A stretch of 34,653 nucleotides of DNA from Gammaproteobacteria bacterium (GTDB lineage: Bacteria > Pseudomonadota > Gammaproteobacteria > Steroidobacterales > Steroidobacteraceae), in NCBI GenBank assembly GCA_020029545.1, contig JAIBJL010000003.1, forward strand, positions 1 through 34,653, in the 5' to 3' direction. Positions 7,040 to 15,077 of the stretch are shown here, one piece after another; within the stretch, counting starts at the first letter, position 1, and each line of letters begins with the position of its first letter. The notes below the pieces were generated by a model. The model did no database searches and was not told the origin of the DNA. It saw only the letters and a program-made list of their open reading frames with translations. Position numbers and translations under genes: made by a program.

Positions 7040-7344
7040 CGGGGAACGTGCGCAGCCGCAGGCTCCTGCAGATCTTCCGGCGTCGAGGTTACGACAACGG
7101 ATTCGGCCGCAATGACGGGTTTCGCCACCTTGCGGGGCGCCTTCTTCTTGCCGGCCTTCTTCTTCGCGACCTTGCCAGCCGCTTTCTTGGCCGTCTTCTT
7201 TGCCGGCTTTCGGGCCGCCTGCTTCGCTACCTTCTTGGCCGATTTCTTTTTCGCCGACTTCTTTACGGTTTTTTTCGCTCGCCCGACACTCTTCTTGCCA
7301 GCCTTCTTGGCTGACTTTTTCTTTCCCTTCTTTTTACTCGCCAT
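7027..7344 (-). CDS. Lys/Ala-rich histone H1-like DNA-binding protein
   Basis: A 105-residue, extremely basic protein. It begins MASKKKGKKKSAKKAGKKS and continues with KKSAKK, AKKTAKKAAGKVAKKKAGKK repeats to about residue 75, then changes to a neutral or acidic tail (ESVVVTSTPEDLQEPAAAH). The (K/A)-rich repeats resemble the C-terminal tail of eukaryotic histone H1 and bacterial H1-like proteins such as AlgP, which bind DNA through charge with little fixed structure. Probably a nucleoid-associated protein. Low complexity makes family assignment loose, but the reading frame is clearly protein coding: the other frames are less ordered and GAGGTGAAAC precedes the ATG. Confidence 0.8.
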   Translation of the reverse strand: MASKKKGKKKSAKKAGKKSVGRAKKTVKKSAKKKSAKKVAKQAARKPAKKTAKKAAGKVAKKKAGKKKAPRKVAKPVIAAESVVVTSTPEDLQEPAAAHVPRLPE

Positions 7345-7452
7345 GTTTCACCTCGGTTAGTCCCACTTGGTTGGTCACAGGATTTCCCGTTTGTGTTGGA
7401 ATCCTGCTGTTTCGATTATCACGCGCACGCGCGCCTGATGCATCATAAGAAT

Positions 7453-10086
7453 ATGGGAAATGCAACGCAGATGGAGGACATTGTCAGGCGAGCGGAATCA
7501 TTGGGACCGCGCGAACGCGCCGATTTCGTTCGTCAGGCCTGCGGCAATGACGTACCGCTGCTCTCGCAGGTGCTGAGCATGCTCGGTACTCGCGCCCAGC
7601 AACCGGAATACTGGGACGAAATTCCGGACGCAGCGCCGCTGGAATCGACGGTGCGCATGGAAGGCCAGCGACTGGGGCCTTACCGGATCGTGCGCAAACT
7701 AGGTTCCGGCGGCATGGGCGATGTCTATCTCGCCGAACGCGCCGATGAGCAGTATCAGCAGCAAGTCGCGATCAAGCTGGTGCGTGCCGGAGCCTTCGCC
7801 GCGCAGGTGCACAGCCGCCTGCGCATGGAACGTCAGATCCTGGCACGACTGCAGCACCCGAACATTGCTCGGTTGCTGGATGGTGGCCAGACCGACGACG
7901 GCACGCCGTACATCGTCATGGAGTACATCGAAGGCGAAGCCATCGATACCTGGTGCGATCGGCGTCGCCTGGGCCTGGCCGAGCGCGTGGCACTGGTGCA
8001 AACCGTGTGTGGCGCCGTGCACTACGCGCACCAGAACCTGATCGTGCATCGCGACCTCAAGCCGAACAATATCCTGATCACGACCGACGGCACGCCGAAA
8101 CTGCTGGATTTCGGCATTGCCAAGCTGCTCGACAACCGCCAGTCGCTGCACACCATGGCGGTGACGCACCTCGACTATCGCGTCATGACCCCGGCGCATG
8201 CCAGCCCCGAGCAGGTACGTGGCGATGTCATCACCACGGCCAGCGACATCTACGTGCTCGGCGTGCTGCTGTATGAACTGCTATGCGGCCGGCGCCCGTT
8301 CCAGCTGGATGGCAGTCGCGTGACCGACCTGGAGCGCATCATTTGCGAGCAGGAGCCGATGGCTCCCAGTGCCATGGTGCTGCGGACCATGACCGACGCG
8401 CCGGAACTGCTGGCCGATATCGCCACCTGCCGCAACCTCACCGGGCCACGACTGCGGCGCGAGCTGAGCGGCGATCTGGACAACATCATCATGATGGCGA
8501 TGCGCAAAGATGCCAGCCGTCGTTACGCGTCGGCAGAACAACTGGCCGCCGATCTGCAGCGACACTACACAGGCCAGACAGTCCTGGCTGCGAGCGATAG
8601 CTGGATCTATCGCAGCCGCAAATTCATCGGCCGCCATGCGCTTGCGGTTGGCGCCAGCGTGCTGGCGACGCTCGCCTTGACGGCATTCAGCACGGTGACC
8701 TACCTGCAGGCGCAGCGCATCGCACGCGAACGCGACATTGCCGCGGCCGAACGTACGCGCGCCGAGCAGGTCTCCTCGTTCCTGGTCGAGCTGTTCGAGC
8801 TGTCCGATCCGTCGCGCAGTCGCGGCAACCAGCTCACGGCGCGCGAACTACTGGACCTGGGTGCCCGACGCATCAGTAACGGGCTCGCGAATCAGCCCCT
8901 GACCCGGGCCACGCTGATGGGCACGATCGGCGGCGTCTACGGCAGCCTGGGTTTGTACGGCGATGCAGTGTCCCTGCAACGCGAGGCGCTGGCTGCCTTG
9001 CAGAAGCTACGCGGCCCCCACGATGCGGAAGTCATCAAGGCGACGACCGCCCTGGGCGTCACGCTGCGCGAGCAGGGACAATTCGACGAAGCCTATCGCA
9101 CGCTAACCAATGCGATGCAGGCACAGAGCGCAGCGGCCGGCGCCACCGCGCTGGACCTCGCACCGATCGTTATCGAACTGGGCCGGCTGGCGGAATATCG
9201 CGGCCAGCTGGACGTGGCTCGCAGGTTGTACGAACGCAGTGTCGGCCTGTATCGCCAGTTCGGCATGGATCGGCAACCTGAGATGTCCTCGGCACTCAAC
9301 GATCTGGCCGGGTTGCTGCTGCAGCGTGGGGAGTACGCCGAAGCCGCCCGCTTGTATCGCACCGCACTGGATATCGATCGCAGCACGCTCGGCCAGGATC
9401 ATCCCCAGGTCGCCGTGCATATTCAAAGCCTGGCCTTGACGCTGCAACGCCAGGGATTGCTGGACGAAGCCGAACCGCTCTACGCCCAGTCGCTGGATCT
9501 CATGCAGCGGGTGCTCGGTCCCCAGCATCCAACGACGCTCGATGCCCTGGCGAACTACGGTACGTTTCTGCGACGCACCGGGCAGCACGAACGGGCGGAA
9601 GCCACCTTCCGCGATGTACTGCGGCGGGACATTGCCGCCCGCGGCGCCGGACATGCATTCGTCGGTCACGATCATGTCAACCTGGGCAATGTCTTGATTG
9701 ATCGCGCTCGTGCAGGTGAAGCCGTCGAAGAATTTACCGCCGCGCTGGCAATCTATGACAAGGCATTGCCCGCGGAACACGGCTATGTGGCCGCAGCGCT
9801 CTCGGGGTTGGGTCGTGCTCAATTGGAACTCGGCGAGCTGACGAACGCCGAGCGGACCCTGCGCCGGGCGACCGCGATGGGCGAACAGCAGCTCCCGGCC
9901 GACAGCGCGCCCCTGGCACAGGCTCGCAGCAGCCTGGGACGCGTACTGCTACAGCAGCAGCACTATGAGGCAGCGCGCGCCCTGCTGGAGCGCGCGTATC
10001 CGGTATTGGTGAAAACACAGGGCACCGATGCACCGGTCACCCATGAGGCTCGAACCGCCCTGGAGGCCGCCAAGGCCGCCGGCTAA
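7453..10086 (+). CDS. Ser/Thr protein kinase with C-terminal TPR repeats
   Basis: About 877 residues from ATG 7453; the track start at 7393 is a non-ATG codon in the upstream gap. After an N-terminal segment comes a Hanks-type kinase domain. It has a glycine loop (GSGGMGDVYLAE, about residues 84-95), the catalytic Lys in QVAIKLV, HRDLKPNN, a DFG, and SPEQ in the activation segment. A transmembrane helix (ALAVGASVLATLALTAFSTVTYL) follows, then many tetratricopeptide repeats (for example EYAEAARLYRTALDIDRSTLGQDHP). The catalytic residues are intact, so it should be an active membrane kinase with an extracytoplasmic TPR array. Such kinases often sit beside an ECF sigma factor; none adjoins this one. 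Partner unknown. Confidence 0.93.
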   Translation: MGNATQMEDIVRRAESLGPRERADFVRQACGNDVPLLSQVLSMLGTRAQQPEYWDEIPDAAPLESTVRMEGQRLGPYRIVRKLGSGGMGDVYLAERADEQYQQQVAIKLVRAGAFAAQVHSRLRMERQILARLQHPNIARLLDGGQTDDGTPYIVMEYIEGEAIDTWCDRRRLGLAERVALVQTVCGAVHYAHQNLIVHRDLKPNNILITTDGTPKLLDFGIAKLLDNRQSLHTMAVTHLDYRVMTPAHASPEQVRGDVITTASDIYVLGVLLYELLCGRRPFQLDGSRVTDLERIICEQEPMAPSAMVLRTMTDAPELLADIATCRNLTGPRLRRELSGDLDNIIMMAMRKDASRRYASAEQLAADLQRHYTGQTVLAASDSWIYRSRKFIGRHALAVGASVLATLALTAFSTVTYLQAQRIARERDIAAAERTRAEQVSSFLVELFELSDPSRSRGNQLTARELLDLGARRISNGLANQPLTRATLMGTIGGVYGSLGLYGDAVSLQREALAALQKLRGPHDAEVIKATTALGVTLREQGQFDEAYRTLTNAMQAQSAAAGATALDLAPIVIELGRLAEYRGQLDVARRLYERSVGLYRQFGMDRQPEMSSALNDLAGLLLQRGEYAEAARLYRTALDIDRSTLGQDHPQVAVHIQSLALTLQRQGLLDEAEPLYAQSLDLMQRVLGPQHPTTLDALANYGTFLRRTGQHERAEATFRDVLRRDIAARGAGHAFVGHDHVNLGNVLIDRARAGEAVEEFTAALAIYDKALPAEHGYVAAALSGLGRAQLELGELTNAERTLRRATAMGEQQLPADSAPLAQARSSLGRVLLQQQHYEAARALLERAYPVLVKTQGTDAPVTHEARTALEAAKAAG

Positions 10087-10097
10087 ATTAGTGAATC

Positions 10098-10184
10098 GTG
10101 AGTAGTGATTGGTGAATGGTAAGAACGCTACTTCCATCGCGGGATCGTGCACAGCGCGATGGAAACTATCTAATCACTATTCAC
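10098..10184. repeat. Palindromic intergenic repeat, copy 1
   Basis: Outer arms GTGAGTAGTGATT and AATCACTATTCAC are inverted copies (12 of 13 matched). An inner perfect stem TTCCATCGCG/CGCGATGGAA lies between. It fills the space between the convergent kinase and ilvA genes. A related copy lies at 17752-17808, so this is a dispersed element and not just a terminator. Confidence 0.75.
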
Positions 10185-10197
10185 CGTGCACTCTTAA

Positions 10198-11718
10198 TCA
10201 ATCGCCCAGAAACAAGCGATAGGCCGGATTATTCGTCTCTTCCGAGTACGTGAACTTGAGTTCGCGCACATGTAGATCGAAGTCGATGCTTTCCTGCGGC
10301 GGGACCTGCACTGCCGCGAGCACGCGGCCATAGTCGGAGCCGTGATTGCGATAGTGAAACAGCGTGATGTTCCACTGGGTGCCGATGGCGTGCAGGAACT
10401 TCAGCAGCGCACCGGGCCGTTCCGGAAATTCGAACCGGAACAGGCGCTCGTGCTGGATTCCGTCGGCATGTCCGCCCACCATGTAGCGCACGTGCAGCTT
10501 GGCCATCTCGTTGTCGCTCATGTCGACGACCGGATAGGCAGCTTCCTTCAATGCCTTGATCACGGCCTCCTTCTCGGCACGGCCGTCGCCTAGGGCCAGA
10601 CCGACAAACAAGCGCGCGGCAGCCCCCTTGTGATAGCGATAGTTGAACTCGGTCACGCTGCGCCGGCCCAGGGCCTCGCAGAAGCGCAGGAAGCTGCCTT
10701 TCTGCTCGGGAATTTCCACCGCCAGCAGCGCTTCGCGCTGGCCGCCGATGTCGGCGCGTTCGGCCACATGGCGCAGCCGGTCGAAATTCATGTTCGCACC
10801 GCAGTTGATCGACACGAAGGTCCGATCCTTGCACTGCTCGCGCGCGATATAGCGCTTGATGCCAGCCACCGGCAACGCCCCGGAGGGCTCCACGATGCTG
10901 CGATTGTCCTCGAAGATGTCCTGGATGGCCGCGCACATTTCATCGGTGCTGACCAGGATCACTTCATCCACGTACTGGCGCGCCAGGCGCAGCGGCTCCT
11001 CGCCGACCCGTCGTACCGCGACGCCATCCGCAAACACACCGACACGATCGAGCGACACGCGCTTGCCCTCCTGCAGCGAGCGATGCATCGCATCGGCATC
11101 GTCGGGTTCGACGCCGATGATGCGGATCTTGGGAAACAGTTGTTTGACGTAGGCAGCGACGCCGGCGATCAATCCGCCACCGCCGACCGCGATAAAGATC
11201 GCGTCGATCCGATCGCCGGGATACTGGCGCAGGATCTCCATGCCGACGGTGCCCTGCCCCGCTATGACATCGGGATCGTCGAAGGCATGGATGTAGGTCA
11301 GGTTGCGTTCACGCGCCAGTGCCAGCGCGTGATCGTAGGCATGGTCGTAGTCATCGCCGTGCAGGACCACTTCGCCGCCGAAATCGATGACGGCTTGAAC
11401 CTTGATCTGCGGGGTCGTCACCGGCATGACGATGGTCGCATTCACGCCGCGACGTTTTGCGGCGAGCGCGACACCTTGTGCGTGGTTGCCTGCCGACGCG
11501 CAGATCACACCACGCTTCGCAATCGTCTCCGACAAGTGGGCAATCTTGTTATAGGCGCCGCGAATCTTGAAGGAGAACGCCGGCTGCAGATCTTCGCGCT
11601 TGAACAGCACCTGATTGCCGAGGCGGCGGCTCAGTCTGGGCGCATGTTCCAGCGGCGACTCGATGGCGATGTCGTACACACGCGCCTTGAGAATTCGTTC
11701 CAGATAATCGTTCGTCAT
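10198..11718 (-). CDS. ilvA: Threonine ammonia-lyase, biosynthetic (threonine deaminase)
   Basis: A 506-residue PLP enzyme converting L-threonine to 2-oxobutanoate, the first committed step of isoleucine synthesis. The catalytic domain has the PLP Lys at about residue 51 in QPAFSFKIRGAYNK, SAGNHAQGVALAA and the phosphate-binding GGGGLIAG. The C-terminal third (from about residue 330) holds two ACT-like regulatory modules, each starting with a pattern like IPEQKGSFLRFCEALG and FPERPGALLKFLHAIG. This is the feedback-regulated biosynthetic form that binds isoleucine and valine, unlike the short catabolic TdcB. The length matches E. coli IlvA. Alone, divergent from the class V aminotransferase-like gene; no other ilv genes nearby. 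Confidence 0.96.
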   Translation of the reverse strand: MTNDYLERILKARVYDIAIESPLEHAPRLSRRLGNQVLFKREDLQPAFSFKIRGAYNKIAHLSETIAKRGVICASAGNHAQGVALAAKRRGVNATIVMPVTTPQIKVQAVIDFGGEVVLHGDDYDHAYDHALALARERNLTYIHAFDDPDVIAGQGTVGMEILRQYPGDRIDAIFIAVGGGGLIAGVAAYVKQLFPKIRIIGVEPDDADAMHRSLQEGKRVSLDRVGVFADGVAVRRVGEEPLRLARQYVDEVILVSTDEMCAAIQDIFEDNRSIVEPSGALPVAGIKRYIAREQCKDRTFVSINCGANMNFDRLRHVAERADIGGQREALLAVEIPEQKGSFLRFCEALGRRSVTEFNYRYHKGAAARLFVGLALGDGRAEKEAVIKALKEAAYPVVDMSDNEMAKLHVRYMVGGHADGIQHERLFRFEFPERPGALLKFLHAIGTQWNITLFHYRNHGSDYGRVLAAVQVPPQESIDFDLHVRELKFTYSEETNNPAYRLFLGD

Positions 11719-11867
11719 GGACCAGAGCTTGGGACTGCCTGCAGGAGCGACCAGCGGCTACGGTAGCAGGAAATCCGCGTACAGGTCCAAATCCTGCCGA
11801 CCGGCGCGAACCCAGGGCGACTCTGCAATAATGCGCGCCGGTTGCCGCCACCCCAATTGCCTGCTCG

Positions 11868-13220
11868 ATGAACGACGAGTTTTCTCAACCCGCTGATGAC
11901 GCGCCCTGGTCCCAGGGACCGCTCAACCGTCGTGAGTTGCTCGCTGCCGCGATCGCAACTTCCGCAGCGCTCACGCCACGCGGTTCCGTGATGGCTCAGG
12001 GCACCGAGCCGCCGGCGTCATCGCGCGAACTATGGCAATGGGTGAGAACGCAACCGGTGCTCGACACACAGGTGGCATATCTGGACTCGGCCAGTGTCGC
12101 TCCCACCTGGCGCGCCTGCATGGCAGCCGAGTATCGGGCTCGCGAAAGCCAGAGCCTGGAGGTAACGAACGCGGCGCTGGAAGATCGCTGGATCACCGAA
12201 TCCACGCGCCTCGCCACCCGCTTTGCGGCCTTCAGTGGGTGCGATGCGGATGAAATTGTCTTTACGCACGGCACCGGGGAAGCGCTGAGCAGTGTGGCCG
12301 GCGGACTGGACCTGGCCGCCGGCGATGAAATCATCACCACATCGCAGGAGCATCCGGCAGCGCTGAGCCCATGGCTGATGCTGGCCCGGCGTCGCGGCGT
12401 CATCGTCAAACAGGTCGAGCTGCCGGTGCCGTTGACGGGTCCGGAACAGGTGCTGGGTCTGTTTGCCGGTGCCGTGACACCTCGTACGCGAGTGCTCGCC
12501 TTCAGCCAGGTGCAATACGGCGATGGCGCGCTGCTGCCGGTGCGCGATCTGTGTCAGTTCGCACGTCAGCGCAATATCGTCAGCGTAGTCAACGGGGCGC
12601 AGGCCTTCGGCATGCTGGATCTGAATCTGAGCGACCTGGGATGCGACTTCTACGGCGCCAGCTTTCACAAATGGCTGGGCGGTTGTCAGGGCAGCGGCCT
12701 GCTGTATGTGCGACGCGAAATGCTGGACCGGCTGTGGCCTGTGCAACCGCGCGGCATCGATGCCTCGCCGCCGGTGTTCGTACCCGCCCAAGCGCCGGCG
12801 CAGAACGGCGTGCCGGCAGCACTGCACAAATTCGGCAATGTGGTGCCGCACCTGTGGCCGGCCTTACGCGGCGGCGAAGCGGCACTGGATCTGCAGGCAC
12901 AGATCAATCGTACGCGTATCGAGGCTCGGGTGCGTGAACTCGCGATCTATGCGCGACTGCGTTTGCAACAGCTCAAGAAGATCGAACTGCTCACGCCAGG
13001 TCGCCCCGGCTTGTGGGCCGGCATTCTGTCGCTGCGGGTGCCCGGCCGATCGGCGGCCGAACTGGCCGATGCGCTCGTGAAGAATCATCGTGTGTACGTG
13101 CGCCGACTGGAATGGCCGAAAAGCGACGCAGGTGCCTTGCGTGTCTCCATGCATATCTTCAATTCGCACGATGATGTCGAGCGATTGCTGAATGGCTTGC
13201 AGTCGCTGGTGGGCAAGTGA
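11868..13220 (+). CDS. Tat-exported class V aminotransferase-like PLP protein
   Basis: A 450-residue fold-type I PLP protein of the class V aminotransferase/cysteine desulfurase/isopenicillin N epimerase-like group. The N-terminus carries a twin-arginine-type leader (LNRRELLAAAIATSAALTPRGSVMAQ), so the protein is probably periplasmic. The core shows AYLDSASVAP, THGTGEALSSVA, TSQEHPAALSPW and the Schiff-base Lys near 268 in SFHKWLGG. The residue before GAQ near position 242 is Asn (VVNGAQAFG), where the family normally has the Asp that pairs with the pyridine nitrogen of PLP. This may alter or reduce activity. Reaction unknown. A small membrane protein follows 51 bp downstream. Confidence 0.82.
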   Translation: MNDEFSQPADDAPWSQGPLNRRELLAAAIATSAALTPRGSVMAQGTEPPASSRELWQWVRTQPVLDTQVAYLDSASVAPTWRACMAAEYRARESQSLEVTNAALEDRWITESTRLATRFAAFSGCDADEIVFTHGTGEALSSVAGGLDLAAGDEIITTSQEHPAALSPWLMLARRRGVIVKQVELPVPLTGPEQVLGLFAGAVTPRTRVLAFSQVQYGDGALLPVRDLCQFARQRNIVSVVNGAQAFGMLDLNLSDLGCDFYGASFHKWLGGCQGSGLLYVRREMLDRLWPVQPRGIDASPPVFVPAQAPAQNGVPAALHKFGNVVPHLWPALRGGEAALDLQAQINRTRIEARVRELAIYARLRLQQLKKIELLTPGRPGLWAGILSLRVPGRSAAELADALVKNHRVYVRRLEWPKSDAGALRVSMHIFNSHDDVERLLNGLQSLVGK

Positions 13221-13271
13221 CTGTGCGCAGCGCGGACCTGCGCTCGTTGCCGCCGCAGCGCTGAACCTGTC

Positions 13272-13679
13272 ATGGAGCTGGCGTATCTGCTTTTGACCGG
13301 CAGCCTCAGTGGTCTCGTCAGCGTGCTCGGACATTCAGTGTTATGGTCGGGCTTCGAACTGCTAGCACGGCCACAGCGCGAAACCTATGCCGACCTGCCG
13401 CTGCTGGAAGTGATCCTGCACATGCTGGCCGGCGTCGGCCTGGGCTTGCTGTTCTGGCTGAGCTGGGGCCTGGCGGCGATTGTCGATGTCGCGTGGTGGT
13501 TGCGCGGGCTGTCGTTCGGCGGCTTGTGTGTGATCGCACTGGTGCTGCCGCTGACGATCAGCACGCTGCTGGCGCAACCGCAAGCGTGGCGTGCACTGGC
13601 CGCACGCACCGCGCGCTGGATCACCACTTGCCTGATCGTCGGACTCGCCTGCGGCTGGAGCTGGGCACGACACATGTGA
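13272..13679 (+). CDS. Small polytopic membrane protein, unknown function
   Basis: A 135-residue hydrophobic protein with about four predicted helices: AYLLLTGSLSGLVSVLGHSVLW, ILHMLAGVGLGLLFWLSWGLAAIV, LSFGGLCVIALVLPLTISTLLA and ITTCLIVGLACGWSW. I do not recognise a named family. It starts 51 bp after the aminotransferase-like gene on the same strand and may share its transcript. ATG 13272 gives a first helix right at the N-terminus. There is no clear ribosome site. Followed by a long inverted repeat before the convergent hydrolase-like gene. Confidence 0.7.
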   Translation: MELAYLLLTGSLSGLVSVLGHSVLWSGFELLARPQRETYADLPLLEVILHMLAGVGLGLLFWLSWGLAAIVDVAWWLRGLSFGGLCVIALVLPLTISTLLAQPQAWRALAARTARWITTCLIVGLACGWSWARHM

Positions 13680-13779
13680 CACACGGCTCTTTCGCGAGAG
13701 AGCCGCACCCCGAAGGATGAAACTTCAAGCTCCTCGCAGCCATCCAGGCACATGGATGTGCCCGCCGCGAACGCGGCGA

Positions 13780-13813
13780 GAGCCGAGCAAAAATCACACT
13801 TTTTGCTCGGCTC
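13780..13813. terminator. Long hairpin between convergent genes
   Basis: GAGCCGAGCAAAAA, a 6-base loop (TCACAC), then TTTTTGCTCGGCTC make a perfect 14-bp stem. The A and T runs are inside the stem and not after it. It may act as a bidirectional terminator for the membrane protein gene and the convergent hydrolase-like gene, but the layout is not the classical one. Confidence 0.55.
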
Positions 13814-13853
13814 CACGACCCTCGTGACAGGGAGTCCGATGGGTCGTTTCGTA

Positions 13854-14708
13854 CTAGCGATCCAGAAACTCACGAGCCACTGCGGCGAATCGTTGCGGCG
13901 CGGCGCTGATGAATCCCTGACCGTAGTCGGGCAGATCCAGCAGACTGCCATTCGGTAACGCGCCGCGCACGCGGGGCGCGTACTCGGCATACTCATCGCG
14001 CAATCGCAGCACCATCGTGGGCTGCTTCAACAAGGGCAGTCGTTCCGCAGTGGGATAATCCACAGCGGCGGCAAAGGCACGCGCGCCATGCGTTCCGGCG
14101 CGCAGACGATCGCTGAAATCCTCAACCACGGCACCGACCGGCGTGTTCTGTCCCTTGCGAGTCAGCGCGGCGCGCCATTCGTCAGCGACGTCGCCACCAT
14201 CCTCACGCGAGCCTACGGTGGTGGTCTGGGCGTGCAAGGTCGCGCGCTCCTGCGCTGAATAGTTCGCCGCTCCCCACAGCATCACGCGACGTATCTGCTG
14301 CGGACGCGCAATCGCCAGCTCCGTCGCGACGCATGCCCCGAGCTGGTAACCGAATAGATCGACGCTGCGCAGCCGCAGACTATCGATGAAGTCGCCGACG
14401 GCTGCCGCCATATCGGTGACCGACACGCGCGCACCCGACGGATCGGACGTACCATGACCAGGCAGGTCGGGCGCGTAGACACTGCGATCGGTACCCAGCT
14501 CCTTGAGCATGGGCGCGAACATGCGTCCCGAGCCGCCGGCGTGATGCACACACACGACCGGGATATGTTCATCGAAACCACCGCCGGAGGGATACGACGT
14601 CCACAAATGAATCTGGCCGAAACGGCATTCGGCATAGGAGCGGCGCAGATGCACGACGGCGGGCTGTGCCAATGGCAGGCGGTTGCGGTTTTTGGCGTGG
14701 ATCATCAA
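13854..14708 (-). CDS. Alpha/beta-hydrolase fold protein lacking catalytic Ser and His
   Basis: A 284-residue protein with the alpha/beta-hydrolase pattern: IPVVCVHHAGGSGRMFAPML (oxyanion region), VYAPDLPGHGTSDPSG (strand 4 region), VDLFGYQLGACVATELA (nucleophile elbow) and MLWGAANY. The elbow reads G-Y-Q-L-G with Gln near 122 where the catalytic Ser belongs. The C-terminal block reads PDYGQGFISAAP with Gln near 264 where the His belongs. Both were checked on the DNA (CAG in each case). The frame is intact over full length, so this looks like a pseudoenzyme and not a decaying gene. A non-catalytic binding or scaffold role is possible. No signal peptide. Two 12-bp direct repeats lie just before its start. 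Confidence 0.8.
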   Translation of the reverse strand: MMIHAKNRNRLPLAQPAVVHLRRSYAECRFGQIHLWTSYPSGGGFDEHIPVVCVHHAGGSGRMFAPMLKELGTDRSVYAPDLPGHGTSDPSGARVSVTDMAAAVGDFIDSLRLRSVDLFGYQLGACVATELAIARPQQIRRVMLWGAANYSAQERATLHAQTTTVGSREDGGDVADEWRAALTRKGQNTPVGAVVEDFSDRLRAGTHGARAFAAAVDYPTAERLPLLKQPTMVLRLRDEYAEYAPRVRGALPNGSLLDLPDYGQGFISAAPQRFAAVAREFLDR

Positions 14709-14716
14709 ATCCCCTC

Positions 14717-14746
14717 GGTCATCGGGATAACTTAGGTCATCGGGAT
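14717..14746. repeat. 12-bp direct repeats before the pseudo-hydrolase gene
   Basis: GGTCATCGGGAT occurs at 14717-14728 and again at 14735-14746, separated by AACTTA. The first copy is 9 bp before the minus-strand ATG. It could be an operator or a chance duplication. The rest of 14747-15077 has no gene that I can support. Confidence 0.6.
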
Positions 14747-14840
14747 CAGGCGGTGGCCCGGCTTGCTGGGCTGACAGCGGATACGTTCCACAAACTCATT
14801 TGTCTGCGATCGCTGCGGGTCCCAAAAAAACTTCACCTTT

Positions 14841-14864
14841 CAGGTGCGAGCCCAGGTGCAAGCC
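14841..14864. repeat. 12-bp tandem repeat in the S9 peptidase upstream region
   Basis: CAGGTGCGAGCC is followed directly by CAGGTGCAAGCC (one mismatch). It lies in the 369-bp gap between the divergent pseudo-hydrolase and S9 peptidase genes, about 215 bp before the latter's ATG. Function unknown; possibly a regulator-binding site. Confidence 0.55.
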
Positions 14865-15077
14865 AAGTCTAGTGGTCCCTCCCAGAGCAAGACAGGGATG
14901 CAGGTCTCAGGTTCACGCATCGGCGAACTAAGGTAAAACCGCTGCAGTTCATTACACTTGCAACCCGACACGTTGCAGCCGATCGGCCGGCAACCTGGCA
15001 TCGTGAACTGCCGGTGTTCGGCGACAAGCGGCTTTACTTATGCATGCGCCACGAGGCCACTGAGCGCGAGGTTACCG

